Origin: Paramarasmius palmivorus
Lineage: Eukaryota; Basidiomycota; Agaricomycetes; Agaricales; Marasmiaceae
Assembly (NCBI GenBank): GCA_037176845.1
Contig: JAYKXP010000017.1
Span: 496,001-560,000 of the forward strand
Direction of reading: 5' to 3'
DNA length: 64,000 bases
Part shown: piece by piece, positions 11,256 through 22,800 of the stretch
Layout: each line of letters opens with the position of its first letter
Numbering within the stretch: position 1 is the stretch's first letter
Notes under the pieces: generated by a model
Told to the model about the DNA's origin: nothing
Database searches by the model: none
Seen by the model: the letters and a program-made list of their open reading frames with translations, nothing else
Position numbers and translations under genes: made by a program

Positions 11256-12935
11256 ATGACCGTCGAATCCGACCCGCAAGCACTGCTGGACTATATGGTC
11301 TCACTCCATGTTGTCATAGTACGACTTAAGGTGTTCTCCTTGGGTTTCTTTACTGACCAAGCTCTAGTTAATGGAATGTTGGTAAATCTGTGTCCCTGAA
11401 CGGACTGTAGTTATTGATGGGGCTCCAACATAGACTCCAGCATAACGATCCTGGTGAGCCTCTTCGAAGTCTTATCGAGCGAACCTAATATTTATATTTT
11501 ACAGATCTTCGACTATTTTCTCACATTAGGTCAAGAGATTCCGCTGCAAGGATACATCAATGTGTATAACTGATGCTAACACGGGAAATAGGTCTTGAAA
11601 CTCGTCTCGTTTGGAATAGTTCTTGGAATCTCGGCAAAGTACTCTTCTTCTTAACACGATACCTTCCATTCATAGCGGTATTTACCACCTTTTCTGGTAC
11701 GTCTCCATGTCATCTAGTTGTTCAAGTCTCACTCGATCTCTAGTTGATGCAATTCGAGGTATCGGTTTATCCGTGTGCTCGAAATTAACACAAGCAGCAG
11801 TTTGTACGTGACTATCACAACACCGATACAACATCCTCACTACTATGGACCAGACTGCAGCGTGGTTGATATTATCATTGCCGAAGGTATGCTTCAGTGT
11901 AAGTTGTTTATTCGACTGACTTACAACATCGAAATTCGACAGCTATCCTCGCTCTCCGCGTATGTGCACTATGGGCGGGCAACCGCAAAATCATATTTTT
12001 TCTCGTTGCAATATCGACGACTCTAGCTATTATCCCCATTTCGAGACTAGCGCAGGTGCATGTCACGCAGAACGGTTGGTACAGTCTATTCATCCATGCA
12101 ATGTAAAAGCATAACTCCGAACCAGCTTTTGGCCAAGATCTTCACGCAAGCTACGGCGTTTGTCCACCATATTTTGCCAATTCGGATGCGATGACCACGT
12201 CCTGGATAACATTGGCATCCTACGAAATAGGTATGTACTTCAACCGCCAATCCTGATCTATTTTCTGATCAGTCGCTAATAGTGATCCTCGCTTTAACCG
12301 TGTTCAAAGCGATTGAGCATTGTGGGTACAGTGACTATACTTCCAAGAGTTCGTCAGATCAAGTCGGATTATCTCTAGATCGTCAACCTGGACGCTCTTC
12401 GTTTATAAACATTTTCTACGCGGATGGTGAGATTTTGCGCCTTTGTCTTTGTGTTATTAACATGTCCTAAACAGGGCTATCGTATAACTTCTTTATCCTC
12501 GGTGAGACGAGCCCTCTACACTCCTGGGATGTCTTTTCATTGCCAGTACCAGCTTGCTCCATTGCCAACATCGTTGTCCGGTACAAGGCCACAGTGAGAT
12601 GCCCATCATGATTCTGACAAACACTAATATTTACTCTTAGTCGGAATACATCAACCTACTCACCTCGTGCGTCTAAACCACGAACTCCAGCATCGCTCAC
12701 TGAAATACATCTCCTTCGTAGCCTTCAACCTGTGATTCATTCTGTCCTCACATCGCGCATGATGCTTCATCTCAGACAAAGCTCTGTACAGAATATATCC
12801 GCATGGAGACCTTCTAGTATACGTTTTGCGGAGGGACCGATTGGTGAGGATCGCGATAATGGAGCGGAAGGCCAGATAGATGCCCAGATGGATGCCAGAT
12901 CATGGTTCACAGAGGACGTGCAGAGATACGGGTAG
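11256..12935 (+). CDS. DUF6533 seven-helix membrane protein
   Basis: A gene cut into at least 12 tiny exons. Firmly joined exons are 11505-11529, 11592-11696, 11744-11803, 11854-11898, 11943-12074, 12126-12230, 12283-12426, 12475-12501, 12553-12593, 12641-12666 and 12722-12935, nearly all phase 1 and all consistent. The reading gives FDYFLTLG, then WNLGKVLFFLTRYLPF, ALRVCALWAGNRK and VIHSVLTSRMMLHLR, the order and signatures of the basidiomycete DUF6533 family, which resembles seven-span receptors; ligands are unknown. A short exon ending at 11453 (acceptor at 11433) precedes FDYFL. The start at 11256 is tentative because its join to that exon needs a weak donor. Likely plasma membrane. Confidence 0.65.
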
Positions 12936-13087
12936 TTTTTGGTCTGCCCAGTGCCACCGTCTACAAAAGGATGCGTGTTGGGTATAAGGGTCGGCCTGTA
13001 GAACTCAGAGCTTGATAAAATGGTACATTCAATTCCTTCTAATGGTGTCCTATCCCTGTCGGTACATGTATTGTTGTAAATATCTAG

Positions 13088-14825
13088 TCATGCTGTAGCA
13101 GTCGCAGTTTTTGCTTTCCCAATGGAAGGTGTAATTTTTCGCGTTTTGTCCATGAATGCATCAATCTGCTCATTTGTGACCTTGTCTTTCCGCTGGACAA
13201 CGAAGAGATTGTGATGAGCAAAGCGAAAAGTAAGTACAGAAAAAGCAAAAATCTCACCTCTTGGAAATCTCCGACAAACTTTTGCAGCACCTCAATACAC
13301 TTGGCTTTGAGCTGGCCAGTTAACAAACGGCCAGCTCGATACTCCTCTCCCAGCTTCGCCAACTCGTCATCGTCATCCAAGAAGAACGTCAAGTACTGAT
13401 ATGCGACATCGACCTCCGTATCGCCTCCCAATCTTCTATGCTCTTCCTCAGTTTCCTGTCCTCCCGAGAACCCATGCCTATTGACTTTATTCTTGATCTG
13501 GTTCTTCGTATCGTTCATATATATGCTGCTGTTAGGATCGCTCGCGCTCATCTTGGTCTGTGGACCCTGTAAAGCGGGGAAGAATTTGGAGTGTAGTAGC
13601 ATCGGCTTGGGGTATTTGAGTTTTGCAGCGACGTCTCGCGTCAATCTAAAGTAGGGATCTTGGTCGATTGCGCACGGAATAAGGGTTGGGACGTTGGATT
13701 GCGTTCCAAATATTTGCGGGAATGAATTCGAGAAGGAAGGTGCGGCTTGGATTGCGGCAAAGTGGATCTTTCCAATGTTGTCGCTACGACGAGGAGTCAA
13801 GATTCGAGCGTTGGCATGATATATAAAAGATAAACTCACGAGTCCTGGAAGCCAAACGTTGCTTTAGCTTGACTGTAAGTGATTTGACGCGATATCTTGG
13901 AGACATTTTCGTAGAATGCTCCGCCGACGTAGTCGTAGTTGCTAAAGATGAAGGTCCTATCGAGGTCAAAGCCACAAGCAATGATGTCCCGCGCGTTCAT
14001 CCTTGAAAACTTTTTGGTTTCTTCGACTTTGAGTTGGTGCTTGAACAGGAATTTTTCGTCATCTAACCCGAGAATTAATCGAGAATCACGCGAATGGGTG
14101 TAGTCAAGCCACGTACCTGTCAATTGAATGACCAAAGGCACTTCAAAAACATCCTGTAACCATCTTGTCATCGTTAAGCCATCGTTGGTGATCTGAGAGG
14201 TTTTATAGCACGCACTTGGTGAAGACGAAGGGAACCATGTGTCCCAGATGCATACTATCGCTGCTAGGTCCACGTCCGGTGTATAGGAAGAACGGCTTCC
14301 CTTGCTCATATCGATCAAGGATTTTGTCGAATTCCCTATTGAAAAGGGCTACATGAGGACTGACGTGGAATACAGAAAAGGAATCAAACGCACCGATGCG
14401 AAAAGAACATCCCTCTCCTCAAGAAGATATGTGGTCTGTGCCCCGTCAGCTTCTCAAACCTCTGCAACAGCGCCTCGTCCACTCTCCGCGTGCCGAATTG
14501 TTCGATGAGTTTATCATAGTCGATGGCTTGCTGTTTGCCGTCTTGGCTGACAGAACCTTGAACGTCCCATGGTGTCACAACTTGCTCGTGCGTCGAAGCA
14601 TCTGCCGGTGCTGGTTTGATTGTGGGTGTGCTAATATCTTTCGGGGCAGAGCCGGTCGAATCCCAGCTAGTTTTTGGTTTAGGCTCAGAGAGTCGTGGAC
14701 CATAGTAAATGAGATACATACTCGGCTAATGAAGCGCCAGCCAAGGCATTGACGATTCCAGAAACTGTGGGAGGTGCAGTTGGGTCTGCGGACAGTGCTT
14801 CTGGTAGAATAATGGGAGCAGACAT
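13088..14825 (-). CDS. WRS1: Tryptophanyl-tRNA synthetase, cytoplasmic type
   Basis: Seven exons give 473 residues: 14825-14722, 14666-14394, 14359-14216, 14163-14117, 14062-13840, 13783-13258 and 13192-13088. It charges tRNA-Trp with tryptophan using ATP. Class I signatures are present: the HIGH-like [11 protein letters not shown] region in exon 3 and KMSAS in exon 6 ([14 protein letters not shown]). FGTQ and [16 protein letters not shown] are typical of the eukaryotic/archaeal cytosolic enzyme rather than the bacterial-type mitochondrial one. No mitochondrial presequence is seen; the N-terminus is a short Ala/Pro/Ser segment. Fungal cytosolic enzymes are about 430-480 residues, so the length fits. 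Its promoter lies between 14826 and 15240, shared with the divergent membrane-family gene. Confidence 0.95.
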
Positions 14826-15154
14826 CGCGGTAGAGGAAAGAGAAAACTATTCAGAAGATGCTTATTTTTCGAAATCGATCATCAGCGTCCGAGTCATTCG
14901 GATAAGATAAGATTATGCCAGCAAAAAAACTTTGGCCTTCAGTCTGGACGGCGAACGCTCCTAGTCTTCGTTTCTCATCGGGTATGGACCAGTTTTCGAA
15001 TCACGGCCATCATTCTTGGTTCTCTGTAAGTATACTGTACCATCATCAGATTCAGTTGACCCGACCTTATGGTCTTGACTGACTCCCGGGTGATAAATCG
15101 GTTTCCCATGATGATCCCATACGCTGGAAACTGCTGAAGATTGGCTGAAGAACG

Positions 15155-15163
15155 TATATATAA
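15155..15163 (+). promoter_or_regulatory. TATA box of membrane-family gene A
   Basis: The sequence TATATATAA lies 78 bp upstream of the ATG at 15241, in the 415-bp divergent region shared with WRS1. Position and sequence fit a TATA element. No other control site is recognised in this region. Confidence 0.45.
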
Positions 15164-15240
15164 TGGCGCTGGGCATTCATTGATATTGATCCTCCGGGTT
15201 CAGTCTCAGATATATCTGTGTCAAGAGGAGTATTCCCGGC

Positions 15241-16550
15241 ATGCTCCCCTATGCAACACGACTGGTGAGAATTCCAATCAATCTTCTCGTTCGGTAGAAA
15301 TCTTACTAACTCGTTTTCGGTTTCAGACAGCTTCTTGGAGATGTTCATGGGCAGTATCCATCGGCCTCGGCGTTCTCGCGGTTGTGGCAGTAGCCTTACA
15401 AGTTGCACTATACGTCGTGACCGAACACTGGTTCGAAAAGATCTGTACCAATGACGAGTCCGCGTGTCCTGGAGATGACATTCAGAGCCCATTGGAGAGG
15501 GGAGAAATGTAAGTAGTAGCTGGTTTCCTTGTCCTCTTGTCTAATCCCTTTTGAAAGCTCTCGTCCTAAGGTTCGGCTTGAGAACATTGGAAATATCGTT
15601 CAGGTTGTCTTTTGCTCTCTGGCGCTTCTTGTCATCATGAGGCGACCCACTGAGGCACAGCTCCCTTTCATACTGGTGATGATTTTATCACGTCCTATCC
15701 TTTTTCTCGTTCAGGCCATTCGCACTATCGAACTCCAGGATCACCTGCCTGCCTTCGGTTCCATTCTTTTAACCCGTCGATTACACCTCGAAATAGCGCA
15801 GCTCACTGTCTGGATATTGTTCCTCGTCGGATTCACTCTTTATACATGTGTCTCTCGAAAGGTATGTGACGGCTCAATCTCCGAGGTTGCTGGGGCTTAA
15901 TTATACCTCAAAGACGTGTTGGGCACCAGGCACCGTATGGAAACCCTCGATGTTCTCTCTTAGCTTCTTTGCCATCGAAATCGCCACGAGGAGTAACCAA
16001 ACGATACGCTATCTTTCAATTTCATTTATGGCCTTAACCCTGATCGTTGCGATTGTGACTGGGGTGGTGCGTTGGTACTATTGCCGGCAAGGTACTGTCA
16101 ATATTCCATCTCTGTATTTTCTATCATTGAGTGCCCCTTGCAGTTGCGCATAAGCTGTCATCAGTCTCACCGTACCGAACAGCATCCTTTGATAAAGCAA
16201 CATATATCATAGAAGCACCACATCCATCTGCCACACGTTTATCCCATCATCGCCTTTCTGTTGCATCGGTTGATGAGACTAGCTGCATCAAGGACTCTAG
16301 CATCACAACGACGGATCGTGTCTCCAAGCTCGATCTAGTCGACAGCCCGTTGACTCCTTCGCCTCCCTCATTCAAATCTCAACGATCCAGTTACGCAGAG
16401 CTTACAACGACAAGCCGAAACGTGTCGTTCGACAGTATTACGACCTACCAGACATTGCCCAGTTATCACTCCCGGCGCGCCAGTGGAAGTGCATTCCCAC
16501 CATCAGCCTTCCCCGCAAGACCCCTACCTACTTTGCCGAACTGGTCATAG
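15241..16550 (+). CDS. Membrane family with LPSY tail, member A
   Basis: Exons 15241-15264, 15327-15508, 15558-15861, 15914-16091 and 16144-16550 join in frame to 364 residues. An 8-residue first exon leads to about six hydrophobic segments: near residues 15-35, 75-95, 98-120, 140-160, 170-190 and 200-222. Between spans 3 and 4 is a conserved RLHLEIAQL block (KLRLEIVE in the paralogues). The tail from about 230 is Ser/Thr/Pro-rich and carries PPSFKSQ, then TLPSYHSRR, then AFPARPLPTLP at the end. Four paralogues lie at 37.9-51.7 kb. Not recognised as any named family. The tail is probably cytosolic and LPSY fits the LPxY class of WW-domain ligands (inference). Confidence 0.75.
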
Positions 16551-16689
16551 GGATTAGTCACTTCGCCGGTCGTATGCTAAAGCGATTTGTTTCATGGTGC
16601 CAAAGTTCCTTACTATGTTTATCAATTGTACCAACCACTTGCGCAACTATGAATAGACAAAAGAACCTGAGGGGTGCGATGCGTGCTAT

Positions 16690-16890
16690 GAGAATTCTTG
16701 GAACTGCCAATCTCGCGGTAATTCGGAGATCCATGTTATCGTACCTCAGAAGCGCTGGGACGTTGTTCAGGATCTCTGTCAACGAACGGATCAGCAGCAG
16801 CTATTTAGTTGGTTGCGCTCATATTGCAAAACATCTTTGCCTGAAGTCATTTGCGAGTTCAAATAAAACTACTCCTTCAGGCACATCATC
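16690..16890 (-). pseudogene. Dead fragment of the kinase 3' end
   Basis: Read on the minus strand, this aligns with the last two exons of the kinase gene at 19878-20110, including the intron between them. It reads VPEGVVL, ELANDFRQRCFA and, after the intron, DPEQRPSASEVR and then a stop. The donor GT of the shared intron has become AT (GCAAC-GTGAGC in the intact gene, GCAAT-ATGAGC here). No kinase N-lobe is nearby. It is therefore a truncated duplicate lying between gene A and a small membrane-protein gene. Confidence 0.75.
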
Positions 16891-17186
16891 TCCAGATTCG
16901 AAAGCCGAAACGAACTTACCTTTTGGTGTCCGATACCGAATGAAATTTGATTACACGAGGCGCACACCGTGACGGTCTTTCTGGAAACTTCCCGGAGCCT
17001 CGCGCGCATTCACAGGTCTTTGCCACTGCAAAAGAAAGCTTGGAGGAGATGCGTTTTCCGGTGTATTTGAATATGGTCATTTTACGATATTTACCGCACA
17101 AAAATCGCAGGGCACTATCTTTGCCCGCCGAAGATACAGGAGGTCTCGCACCGCCGGTCGACATCCGACCTTCACTCAAAGCTCTC

Positions 17187-17726
17187 CTATCGCCTGTCCC
17201 CTGGATACCTGCTACCAGACTGCATGTTGGGTGCTCTTGGAATATTGGGACCTCCCTGCTGATCACTTCTACCTTCTTTCCTCCTACCATCTCTGCTTCG
17301 CCAATCAATTCTATCCTCTGCATGAGGTGTCTGCCCGCCACCTCTGTTGCGTTGCGCGTATTCATAGGACTGCCACTGAGACATGCTGGCTGCTCCTGTG
17401 CTGTTATCACCTCCAGTTGACCTTCCGTCTCTCCACCTGTCAATTTTATCGTTATTGTGGGTAACATTGTATATCTCACCTCTATTGCTCATTGCTCCCA
17501 GCAACGCTGCAATAACTGCGCCAAACAGTAATATTGCACTTGCTACAAGTCCGTCCCAAAGGGACAGTGCGAACCTGATACTCATCATACCAATCCATTT
17601 GATTAACAATGCCATCGCCGTGTCAACAAGCGCCTTATACGGTGGCACCAGAGTATAAACTAACATGGCTGCCCATAAAGAAGCTGCCAATACGCCCAAT
17701 AATGTCGCCTTCCGAAAATCATTCAT
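17187..17726 (-). CDS. Small membrane protein with Gly/Arg/Gln-rich tail
   Basis: Unspliced frame of 179 residues from the ATG at 17726. Two or three hydrophobic segments (about 8-28, 35-52 and 60-82) precede a hydrophilic tail rich in Gly, Arg, Gln, Ser and Asp. A GTGAGA donor and a TTGACAG acceptor flank 43 bases just after the last span; splicing them would switch the tail to another open frame ending at 16916. I prefer the unspliced form because 43 nt is short for this genome and the unspliced tail has a coherent low-complexity composition. Family not recognised. Confidence 0.45.
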   Translation of the reverse strand: MNDFRKATLLGVLAASLWAAMLVYTLVPPYKALVDTAMALLIKWIGMMSIRFALSLWDGLVASAILLFGAVIAALLGAMSNRGEIYNVTHNNDKIDRWRDGRSTGGDNSTGAASMSQWQSYEYAQRNRGGGQTPHAEDRIDWRSRDGRRKEGRSDQQGGPNIPRAPNMQSGSRYPGDRR

Positions 17727-18044
17727 TGTACTGATTGGCACCAGTGAGACGATGCCTGTGGAACGATACCGTCTTGAAGTACGTCGGTAGATCGAAAAAC
17801 GATACAATGCGCACCATCATTGACTACAGGTGTAAAAATCTCTCGCGACCTGTGTAGCAACTCTGTATTGTGCGGGATGCACTTTTCATTCTATGTGGGT
17901 GGGGTGAGTGCGCTTTAGTTCCAGGAAAATTCACGATAATACTAACCGGTTTAATCAACGCGATTGTTTGGCTATCCCGTACCAATGCTATGGCTGCATC
18001 TGGTACCTACATATCCGGTTAAATGAGTGTCGGGCAGAAAAGTA
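17727..18044. other. Intergenic region
   Basis: Nothing recognised. It holds the promoter side of the small membrane-protein gene and the 3' flank of the next minus-strand gene. Confidence 0.4.
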
Positions 18045-19636
18045 TCATCGACATGTGAACCTCGTGTAATAAGTGCCTGCCCAAAAATGCACTGGGATGA
18101 TAAGCCTGGTAATCGAGTACAATGAAATCAAGATTGAAATATCACAGGCTGGTTGAGAGTATCTCACCAGTACAGACCTTGGAGGGACTCGTTCAGTGGC
18201 GAAGGATGCGGATTGGGATGATGGCGTTGATGGAACGTGTGCATGCGTCACCGAATGGTTACTTGATGATATCCGAGAAAAAGGAACAAAGTCGCTTCTT
18301 TGTGTCGACCTTTCGAAAGGCATTTCCTCGACTGCATGTGTCGTTACGTTCACCTCCTGCGTGAGGGCAGACAAAAATGTCGGTCGGATTACTATACGAA
18401 TACCGCGTAAAAATATGCACTGATTTTCCTCTCCCTGGCCTAGTTCACCAGCAATAAGGGGACCTGTATGAGCGTCTGCGTAAGCGCACCTATGGAATTG
18501 ATACTTGGTGTCTTTCCCTGGAGTTTGTTGCACCATCTCCATGTCCACACTCCCGGGCCGTGCATTATTGAAGGACGCCATCCCCCATGCCCTGGTTTTG
18601 TGAACGCCTACGACCAATGTGAGCGAGTCTCCAGATAGACGCCGCCCGAGTGTGTTGTTGACGTGGAGGTAGAATTGTGGAGCATTTTTCGCAAGATATT
18701 CATAGAAAGCATTTTCATTGGGATGATCTTCCCGTGATGTACCTTCTGGAAGAACCAAAATTGCACCATTAGTGGCCCTGGAGGTCAAGCGAAGTCCGCA
18801 TCCATCAAAGCCATCTTCGACCGAATGAGCATTCCATCGGAGAAGTATACTTCGATAGTAACATACCATAATGAACATGCAATGGCAAGGGACAGTACGA
18901 CAAAGGCTCCTTTGCTGTATCCTGGCTCGGGCTCGCATACACAGTTCCTCGTGGGTGTCGTCGAGACCTTCCCGGAGTACGAGCAACGCTGTTACGCAGT
19001 GGAACAAATCCATCCGGAACCCGACCGAGATTATCTTCATGGTCTGGGGATTTCAGGACATTGAAGAAGTATTCCACTCCACCCTCGTCATCAACCGACA
19101 CGATGTCGCCTATCGAGACACCCACCATGCGGTAAGATTCTGGAAGATCATCCGTTGGATCGGGTTGCCAAAGAGGGTACCCAAGCCGCTGTGACCATAG
19201 ATATTTAGCGTATACCATAGCAGGTGTTGGGGACGATGGCGATGTATCTTGCTCATTGTTGCAGCGCGGACAGTCCTGTTTCGTTGTGAGGTTGAACCCA
19301 TTCTGGAAAAATCCGCCATTGATGGTAAGTTGAGGGCCTAATCGAGGTCGTACTCCCAAACTTTCAGGGAAAAGGTCAGAGATTAACTTCTTGTGTACTG
19401 GAAGATGTTTACATACCGTTTATATAGAAAGGTAATCCTCAAAATCCAAAAGCAGGTGAGAAAGCAAAGCATCGCTGCGAAGGCCTTGTGTGCATAGGGA
19501 AGATCGCTGGCTTTTGTCCCCATTCCAATGGTGAGTGTTGCAAGCAAAGTAGTATCACAAGAGGCTGTGCACAACGTGCCATGACTCTGTCAATTGCCTT
19601 TTCCATCTCGTATTGACATAACCCGATGTCAAGCAT
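18045..19636 (-). CDS. Agaricomycete-specific protein, paralogue 1
   Basis: Exons 19360-18867 and 18814-18045 join in frame. A first exon ending at 19417 carries a hydrophobic stretch (MLCFLTCFWILRITFLY) and joins to exon 2 in phase, but its start is unresolved: the ATG at 19636 is out of frame with the end of that exon, so either another intron or a frameshift is present. Conserved blocks shared with 30361-31920 are TINGG, the WQPDP..DDLPESYR and GVSIGD run, EYFFNVL, LGRVPDGF, LPEGTSREDH, NENAF, GVHKTRAWGMASFN and NQCIFLRGIR. Members are known from many mushroom genomes without a function. A C-terminal hydrophobic segment may be a membrane anchor. Confidence 0.6.
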
Positions 19637-19877
19637 TCAAGCTGGTTTTATGATCAATAATCCCGCCGGAATCGTGGGTTAGAAACTGTTTCCTGAGCTT
19701 TCGGGAATTCCACACTTGATGCAGGCAAGTATTGGGAGTGCTCGTTGCTATGGCAACCTCAAACGCGAGAACATCTTGGGGGACATCGCGCTCGCAATAA
19801 GTACAAGACGAGGGTTAATATAGTGCCTTTATGGAAGCGAGAAAGGACGCAATTTCCTCCCAATGGATATAAGTATA

Positions 19878-22800
19878 TTATGAGAAACCCCGGAACTCCC
19901 AATCCTGCGGTTCGAGCCATCTGTGGTCCCGTAATTCTGAGGCGCTGGGACGTTCTTCAGGATCTCTGTCACAAAACAAATCAGCACCAGGGAGAAGATC
20001 GGCAGCAGTTTCGTTGCTCACGTTGCAAAGCATTTCCGCATAAAGTCATCCGCCAAGTCAGAAAGCACGATTCCTTCGGGTACAGGTGGCGGGAGCTTTT
20101 CGAGAGTGAGCTATAATCCTGCATGTGTAAGTGATACTATCTTAATCTTATAAGATGGAGCATCAGTAAGATAACAACGAGCATTTCAGCATTTTTTAAC
20201 ATTTTTGACATTTCTGGCATTTTCGAATGCTGAATGCCAAATGTCGAAATGCTACAAATAATACATATTTTCTTTGTCAAATATGCTACATAATACAGTA
20301 ACGTCTACCGTACGAACTCATACGAGGCATGATTAGCAAATTTATTGATATAAAAGGCACGAAAGGCGTCCAGAGACTCCGAATAGTGGAAGTCCTCAGG
20401 TAGTGTATCACTGCCAAAAACAGGGAGGAGATGAACAGGCCGAGCAATGGAGTCAAGGTGGATAACATCCATTGTCCGTCTCCCATCAGGATCATATTCC
20501 GGCTCTACCACCCAAAGACCTGTCTCCTCATCAGGAGTATCCATAGATCGCGTAAACCATTCCATGAGTGCGCAAGGATATTCAATCTCCTTATATTTGA
20601 AAGAGAAGAATAGCTTGACCCGACCAACTACCATGCCTTCAATACCAGGCTTATCCTCATCAACAGTGACGAAAACGGTGTCGTGCCGAGGATAGTGGCC
20701 CAACCAATTGGGATGAGATCGAATGCGTTCCGCGTACATGCCCCCGTTACCGCATGGATCGCTCGGCGAGTAGTATCGTGCAACTGCCGAGTAATAGACA
20801 TATATCAAAGAATTGAAGTATTGGAAGTGATGCTGCAGGTCGTCGGCACAAGGAACGGGGAGAGTAGGCTCCAGCTTTCCGAAAAGGTACCGGAAAAGAG
20901 CATCGGAAAAGCGCAATGGTTCACCAATGGTATCTCCAATATCATGCAAGTTACGTGACCAGCCTCGTGCTAAATGCAGGTTAGAACATGTAAAGGACTG
21001 GGATTGTAAGGCTTACCTGGTTGTGCAGCGAGTTTAACAGAAGAACAATCAGGTGGACCACGTGATGGACCACAGTCCATCTCGTTGCACTCGTCGGTCC
21101 CGGAGACAACGTCGGGTAAAGTACCAGCAGCAACGTTCTTGCTAAACCAAGTACTGGTTCCACGAAGCATATCCCGCTGCTCAAACTTTCGATGAAGGGC
21201 AGCCATCTTGTCCAGTCGTGTGATCGTCTTCAGCATCTGGGGAAGGGGTTTATTTCGGCTCGATCGGCGCCACGGTTCCTTGACCGCCTTGATGTGCTTC
21301 GACTCCGTAATTGAGGAATCAAGACCATTGGGCGAGCCAAACATTCGGATAGAGTCGGCGTAATGCATCAAAGAGTGTTGACGAGGCAACGAAAGGTCAG
21401 TCCTAACGCCTTTCTCAATGAATACTGTGCGGTGCTTGTAGAAGAGATCGAGGTGATGATCGAAGGAAAGAAGGTCGGATGAAGTGATAACATTTTTGCG
21501 AGCGATATAGCAGACCTCCATGAATGCCGAGAGGCACTGGACCATCTGACTTGGTACATGTCCCGTGATTGCAGATATATAGACCTGTAATATAGTATGA
21601 GTTGCGTCACTGAAATAGCCCCATGAGTCACATGTACCTTCATGAGGGCCTTGGAGTCGTCGCCCGTCCACTGATTGAAATCACGACCGTCATGGAACCT
21701 GCGAATGCCTGGGTAAGGAGGAACAGCCGATATTCTAGCATCCAGTGTTAGTAAGATGTGATTCAGGAATGATACTGGAAACCTACCGCCGGTCAATGTC
21801 CTTGATTATTGCATTGCCGCGCGTCTCCCCATGTTCTTTGTGAAGCCATTGATTCACCCAGGTTACTAAGTGATCCTTGAAAGTGCCCTTGATCACTTGA
21901 TGTAACAGGTCCGGTGAGAGTAATTCGTGGATATCTGCACGTGGAAAGTGGTGGGTAAAGGGCTGTATGTTTGATCAACAGTATGAAACACAGAACCCAA
22001 GGGAAAAACATACTAGAACATCACTACGGTACCCGTATGTATCCCACATGATACCAGGATCGAAGATGGTAGCCATGTATTCTCTTGTCGCTCGAGTTCG
22101 TGGTAGCGCAGTACGATCATCGAGCTCTAACGGGGTGGCGCCACATCTTTAAGATACGTCAACATACAAGCGTGGATTTAAGATTCAAGCAACTCACCTA
22201 CAACACCATCCCTGAACAATTCCCGAAAGCCAGACCTGTTCTGGGTAATCCGCAATATACGGGCCTAACTCCCAGATGGCACGGCGGAAATGACCATCAG
22301 GACATCGTACAACTTCAGGCGTCTCCATCCCAGATCGTAGTGGCTCCAAAGCCTTGGCAAGGCATATGTGGTAGAGCTGCCGACAGAATTTCTGGAAAGC
22401 AGGGCTCTTGCGCTCGTTCTTTGGGACTTTGAAACAAGGCTTAGGAACATGAATGGTTACATGGTGATACTTCACATACCTTTCGGAATCGGTAAGAATA
22501 TCCAGGGCCGAACACCATTGCCATGGGCACGACGTGCAATATTGCTGATGTTGCCAGGAGAGATGTATCCGGGATGAAACTCTTGGTGTCCTGTAGCAAC
22601 AGAAACAGTCGTCTTGTCTGATCCTAGGACAGTCGCCACAAGCATGGCACCCTTTGAGACTGCCCTCGTTCTTGGGTTACCCGCAATTTCATCCTGAGGT
22701 TGTAACTGTCAGCCATTAAACTAGAAGAATAGAGAGATACATACTGCTTTTTTCCATGCCCAAGTCCCGGACATTAGGTTCGACCACGTTCGATGTCCTT

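Noticed and set aside
16916..17479. Alternative C-terminal frame of the small membrane protein
   Set aside because: Reached only by removing a 43-nt intron, shorter than any other in the window; kept as an alternative in the feature text.
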